A stretch of 64,000 bases of DNA, from positions 1 through 64,000 of the forward strand of contig JXTB01000899.1 in assembly GCA_002914805.1 (NCBI GenBank). The letters run 5' to 3'. Positions 58,712-64,000 of the stretch are shown in pieces. The DNA is from Parasponia andersonii (taxonomy: Eukaryota > Streptophyta > Magnoliopsida > Rosales > Cannabaceae). Under the pieces are notes generated by a model. That model was not told where the DNA came from. It did no database searches and saw nothing but the letters and a program-made list of their open reading frames with translations. Every line of letters starts with the position of its first letter. The first letter of the stretch is position 1. The translations under genes and the position numbers were made by a program.

Positions 58712-61700
58712 TATGTTTTCATGTTAAATTGATTGGGTTAACTATGCATGACTCTAGTTTTGATAATCTATGTTTATTCGGTTTTCTAGATTTTAGATTA
58801 TTCATGCATGATTTATGATTTTTCATGATATGTTGTGTATTTTGAGGTTATGAGGATTTATTTCAAGGTTTTAGGGTCATTAATTGTAATTATTAAGGCT
58901 TAAAATTGTTAATTTGAGGTATTTTAGCATTTTGAATGATTTTCGAATCAGAAATTTTTCCAGAAAATCGGCCTAGCGCTGCATTGCTGGGTGACAGAAA
59001 GGCAAGCGCAATGGCACTGTACATGCATGCTTACACTATAGGCTCATGTTCTAGGTTTAACTAGAACACTGAGCGCTGCAACACTACTTTTGGTTTTGGC
59101 CAGCACCGTGACACTAGCTTCTTAGCATCACAACGCTGACCTCTCAGGTACATGGGTCACTTTGTGACCCAATTTCAGTTTTTTGTCTATTTTTGAGTAG
59201 AATTGAGTTATTTTCGACCCAATTCAAGGGGATCCAATCTAAGACATGACCAACAAAAATTAATCATCTCGAAATCAATTTAATTAACGACTCGCATTTA
59301 TCTATTGAAAACTCTGTTTGGATTTTTGAGTTGATAAATGTGACAAACTTAATTGCTTTTGTTTTGTGTTTATGAAAAAATTATTTAGCTTGGGCATTTT
59401 GGATGTTTTTAATTATACCATTTGTCTTGTATGTTGAGATAGATTTGATAAAGTAATAAGTTACTGAGGTAACCTCTATTGCATAGTCTTATTTATACTA
59501 ACATATGAAGATGTCGTAAGTTTGTTGTTAGTGCGGGTATCGGCCCAAAGGAAGGTGATCATTTGGCACAACATCAAACACACATGTGATGGTAAATGCG
59601 TGACGGTTATTTGGTTTTCATGTGAAAAATAAATCAGCCCAAAGAAAGGTTTGTTATTTTACAAGATTTACTATCAGTGTTTGATCATTGCACTTAAGAT
59701 ACAACTTGCAAGTTAATGTGGCCCAAAGGAAGACTTATTAATGTTGTACTAGGTATCTTGTGATGGTAACTCACCTTATGTGATTATGTAATATATGTCA
59801 TTTTTGTATATCTTATGATTAAATTGTATGCCTATATATATGACATTTATTTTGTGAGCATAGCTAATTTTTTATTTTATTTTGTTCTCTAAATAGTTTC
59901 TACTACTAGTATTTCTACCAATCTGAGTAAAATTCCTGTGCTTACGGGTATAAATTTTAAGACTTAGAAAAAGAATATCATGATTATTCTGGGTTGTACA
60001 GATCTTGACCTGGTACTCAGAAAGGACCAACTCGCTAGTTTTACATAAGAAAGTTCCACTGAGGATAAAAAGAACTTTGAGCTTTGAGAAAAGTCTAATC
60101 ATATAAGTGTCATGATCATGAAACGCTCTATTCCGGAAGTTATGCATGACTCTTTGCCTAAAGTAGAAAATGTTAAAGATTTCCTTACTATTCTTGAGAA
60201 ATTATATCTCAAGAATAAAAAGAGTGAGATGATCAATACCTTAGGAAAACTCATCTTAATGAGATATAGTGGGAAGGGAAATATAAAGGAGTATATCGTG
60301 CAGATGTCTCATTTGGCTAGCGAGCTTAAGAAATTCAAGTTATAAATATATGAGGATTTGCTTGTGGCATTGGTTTTGCTTTTTCTCCCTAATCAGTATA
60401 GAAACTTATAGATCATATACAATGCCCAAAAGGATAAATAGAATATTAATAAGTTAATAGCCATTTGTATTCAGGAGGAAGAGAAAATCAAAGTTGTAAG
60501 GTCTAGAAGTGCTAACTTGACTACTACCTCTAAGGAAAAGAAGAGAAAAATAGATAAAAGTAAAAAAGTTGCAGTAGCTCTACACGCAAAGGCATAAAAG
60601 AAGCAAAATGAGCAAGGTTGCTTCTTTTGTGGAAAGGGTGGACGCCTGAAGAAGGAATATGCTAAGTACAAAACTTGGAGTGTTAAGAAGTGTAAACTTC
60701 TCATTTATGTTTGTTCTGAAGCTAATTTAACTTCTGTACCTAAGGACACTTGGTAGGTAGATTCTGGTACTACTACTTACGTTAGTGTTTTTATACAGGA
60801 TTGCCTATGGAGCGGAAAGCCAAGTGAAGCTAAAAGAGTCATCTATGTAGGCGACAATCAAATAACTAAGGTGGAGGCCATAGGACATTTTAAGTTGTTT
60901 TTGAATTCTGGAAAATATTTGGATTTGTATAAGACTTTTATGGTACCGTCTTTAAAGCAGAATTTGATTTCTATTTCTTTATTAGAAAAATCTAGATTTA
61001 CTTGTTATTTCGGAAATAATTTATTTAGTCTTATGTGTGATTCAATTGTTGTTGGTACTAATTTTCTTAATGATAACTTACATATGTTAAATACTCAACC
61101 CTCCGTTAATGAAACTTTGTATGCTAATTCAAGAGGCTCAAACTGAAAATTAACTAAAGAGGACTTATCAATGTTGTGGCACAGATGCTTAAGACACATT
61201 TCTAAATGATGAATTAAACATCTTGTGTCTGGTGGGATCTTTGGTCCCCTTGATTTGGCAAAGGGGAAATAGACAAACATTAGGAAGTTAGGTACCAATA
61301 AGAGTTTTAGCGTCTTAGAACTGATATATACGGATATTTGTGGTCCATTACCTACGGCTTCTTAGAATGAACAATGATACTTTTTCACATTCATAGACGA
61401 TTATTCTCATTATGGGTACATAAATTTGATTTATAAGAAGTCACAATCATTTGACATATTTAAGTCTTATAAAATTGAGGTTAAAAATTAGCTTGATAAG
61501 AAAATTAAGACTGTCAAATTTGATTGTAGTGGTGAGTACTACAGTCAATATCACGAATCAGGTGAGTAACGTCCAGGGCCATTTGCTAAGTATTTGGAAG
61601 AGTGTAGCATCATTCTGCGATACAATATTCCTAGGAAATCGAGCATAAATAGTGTTGCTAAATAATGTAACAAGACACTAAACTATACGGTAAGGAATAT

Positions 61701-64000
61701 GATTAGTCATTCCACTTTATCATAATAACTATAGAGAGACGTACTCAAAACTACAGCATATATCCTTAACAGAATACCAAGCAAAGTAGTAGCTAAAACC
61801 CTTTATGAACTCTGAATTGGGCAAAAGCCTAGTATAAGTCATTTGCACATTTGAGTTGTCTAGTTGAGGCCGAATGAAAAGAAACTAGATTTAAGAATAA
61901 TAAGTTGTTACTTTGTAGGATATTCTGAAAGATCCAGAGGCTATAAGTTTTATGATTCCATAGTAAAGTCTTTCTTTAAGACGGAAAATGCCAAATTTCT
62001 TAAGGATATTAAGTTTGAGAGGAAAGATAAAGTTAGAGACATTGTCTTTGAAGAAGAATTCGTTTCTCTTCTTATGGTTGCTATTGACAATGGTCAGGAC
62101 ATTTAGGATCCTGTTCTTGACAATATCATTGTATAAGATGAAATCGCTCTAGTTCAAGACAATGTCTAGGAGGTTCCTATCCCAGTTGAGGTAACTGCTC
62201 CTGTAAAGCAAACTTAATAGTCTCAAGAACTAGTGCCTTTAATGAGGTCCACTAGAGAAAGGAGAAATGCAATTCCGAATGACTATATCGTATATCTTTA
62301 AGAACATGAGTTTAATATCAGGATAGTGGAAGATAATCCAATCAACTTCGCACAAGTCAAACAAAGCTCTAATTCTCAAAAGTAAATTGATATCATGAAT
62401 GAGAAAATGAAGTCTATAAGAGACAACGATGTTTAGGATCTCATCAAACTACCTGAAGGTTCGAAGCTCATTGGTTGCAAATGGATATTTAAGACCAAAT
62501 GGGATTCGAAAGGCATTATAGAGAGATATAAGACATGTCTTGTTGCTAAATGCTTCACTCAAAAGAAAGACATTAACTTTAAAAAGACCTTTTCTCCAGT
62601 TACTTTGAAAGACTTTTTTAGAGTTATTATGGCACTTGTGGCTCATTATGACCTTAAGTTTCATCATATGGATGTTAAGAAAATATTTCTCAATGGTGAC
62701 ATTGATTAGAAAATTTATATGGTGCAACTAGGAAACTTTGTATCGGGAGATCTAAAGTCTATAGTTTGCAAACTTAAGAAGTCCATCTATGGTTTCAAGC
62801 AGGCTTCCCACCAATAGTATCACAAATTTTATCAGGTAATTCTCTCGTTCAGTTTTGAAGTGAATCCTGGTGATGATTGTGTATACCATAAGTTCAATGG
62901 GAGTAAGTTTATCTTCCTAGTGCCTTATGTTGATGACATATTGCTGACAAGTAGTAATATAGGCTTATTGCATGACACTAAGAAATCTCTTGCAAAGAAT
63001 TTCAAAATAAAAGATCTTGGAGTCATCTTTTTTATATTAGGTATACAGATACACTGAGATCGCTCTCAGAATATCCTTGGGTTATCACAAAAAAGCTATA
63101 TCGAGAGGGTACTTAGTAGGTTTGGTATGGATAAGTATGCACCAATAGATACTCCAGTGTCTAAGCGAGATAAATTTAGCCTCAATCAATGTCCCAAAAA
63201 TGATGTTGATAAAGAAGTTATGCAACAGTTTCCTTATACTTCGGTAATAGGGAATCTGATATATGCTCAGGTATGTACGTGTTCGAAACTTGCATTCATA
63301 GTTGGCATACTGGGTAGATACATGAGTAACCTTGGAGTGGATCATTGAAAGGTAACAAAGAGGGTTATGAGGTACTTATAGAGAACAAAGGAATGCATGT
63401 TCACTTATCAGAGTTCGGACATTTTTGAGATTATTGGGTACTCTGATTCTGATTTTACGGGATGCCTAGACAGTAGGAGATCCACATTGGGCTATATCTT
63501 TTTTTTAGTTGGAGGAACTATTTCCTGATTCATAGCTTGTTATGAGGCATCCAATCAAGGAATATGGCTGCAAAACTTTGTTACTGGGCTACACGTTAGT
63601 GAAAGGCCATTGAAGCTTTATTGTGATAATAACTCGGTAGTTCTATATTCCAACAGCAATAAGAACTCATTGAAGTCAAAATATATTGATATTAAGTTCC
63701 TAGCTATGAGAGAAAGAGTTCAAAGTCACTTAGTATTAATTGAGTATATTGGTACAAACTCTATGATAGTGGATCCACTCACCAAAGGTTTACTATTTAA
63801 AGTCTTTCACGAGACCACTACTTATATAGGTATTGTATTTTTGGATAGTGTGCAGTTTTAATAGAAGTTTGTAATTTGGTTTAGATACTTATTGTGTGAT
63901 ACTTGTTTATGTTTATATGCTGCAATATTTTAGTTAATAATTGTTTCATTGTAGACTTGCTCATTTTTAATATATGATGTATTTCATATTTTTCTTGCTT

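Larger units (their letters stand above)
58200..64000 (+). mobile_element. Ty1/Copia element, 5' LTR to RNase H, running off the window
   Basis: Fossil element in + orientation. 5' LTR 58200-58698 (TGTTAG...CTAACA), PBS at 58701, gag about 59900-60700 with a degenerate zinc knuckle near 60625 (CFFCGKGGRLKKE), protease near 60755, integrase about 61150-61650 (DYSHYGYINLIYKK), RT about 62400-63060 (YVDDILLTSS, IKDLGVIFFILGIQIH) and RNase H about 63420-63840 (LYCDNNSVVLYSNS, KSKYIDIKFLAMRE). The order PR-IN-RT-RH is that of Ty1/Copia. The 3' LTR is not reached. It is broken in many places. Confidence 0.9.

Noticed and set aside
1-64000. CRISPR arrays or bacterial-type operons
   Set aside because: The tandem repeats present have no regular unique spacers, and genes have spliceosomal introns.

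Overview
The window is nuclear DNA of a flowering plant, most likely a eudicot. It is AT-rich, its genes have GT-AG introns, and it carries one complete EDS1-type immune gene (+ strand, 21416-23898) and one complete C4C4-type RING-finger gene (- strand, 41797-43118). Most of the rest is transposable-element fossils, gene fragments and AT-rich intergenic DNA. I cannot name the species.

Layout. 1-about 195: piece of a Copia element (gag zinc knuckle). 201-4017 (-): broken multi-exon DUF1985/Ulp1-type gene, cut off at its 3' end by the Copia piece. About 5100-5560: CACTA (En/Spm) transposase-associated remnant. About 5650-9400: decayed Ty3/Gypsy chromovirus of Tekay/Del type (LTR end, PBS, gag, protease, RT, RNase H). 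9738-11127: 1.4-kb AT-rich stretch bounded by roughly 65-bp direct repeats. 11387-19821: nonautonomous Tat-lineage Gypsy element with two LTRs, gag, an AT-rich middle and an antisense extra coding region. 19822-21415: EDS1 upstream region with two W-box cores and a TATA box. 21416-23898: EDS1. 25288-37390 (-): Athila-type Gypsy element with both LTRs, carrying a 1.8-kb solo-LTR-like insertion. 38536-39341 (-): pseudogene copy of the RING gene's 3' end, fused at its edge to a piece of the EDS1 tail (39342-39550, +). 41797-43118 (-): intact RING gene. 43.3-53 kb: about 9.5 kb of gene-poor AT-rich DNA with a foldback/MITE-like element, tandem repeats and microsatellites. 52.97-58.19 kb (-): inverted, broken copy of the EDS1 last exon and its downstream DNA, opened by a solo LTR (53692-55795) and other sequence. 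58200-end: Copia element running off the window.

Working parts. Only EDS1 and the RING gene look like functioning host genes. EDS1 is a nucleo-cytoplasmic hub of TIR-NLR immunity; its promoter has paired WRKY-type W-box cores just above a TATA box. The RING protein resembles plant CNOT4-like E3 ligases, but its substrate cannot be read from sequence. Nothing links the two in one pathway.

The most unusual structure is local rearrangement. Three copies of the EDS1 tail lie within 37 kb in different orientations, one fused to a partial RING-gene copy. Other notable items are three minimal poly(T) insertions each flanked by target-site-like repeats, a triplicated exon in the Ulp1-type gene, and the antisense extra coding region of the Tat element. 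No tRNA, rRNA or CRISPR was seen.
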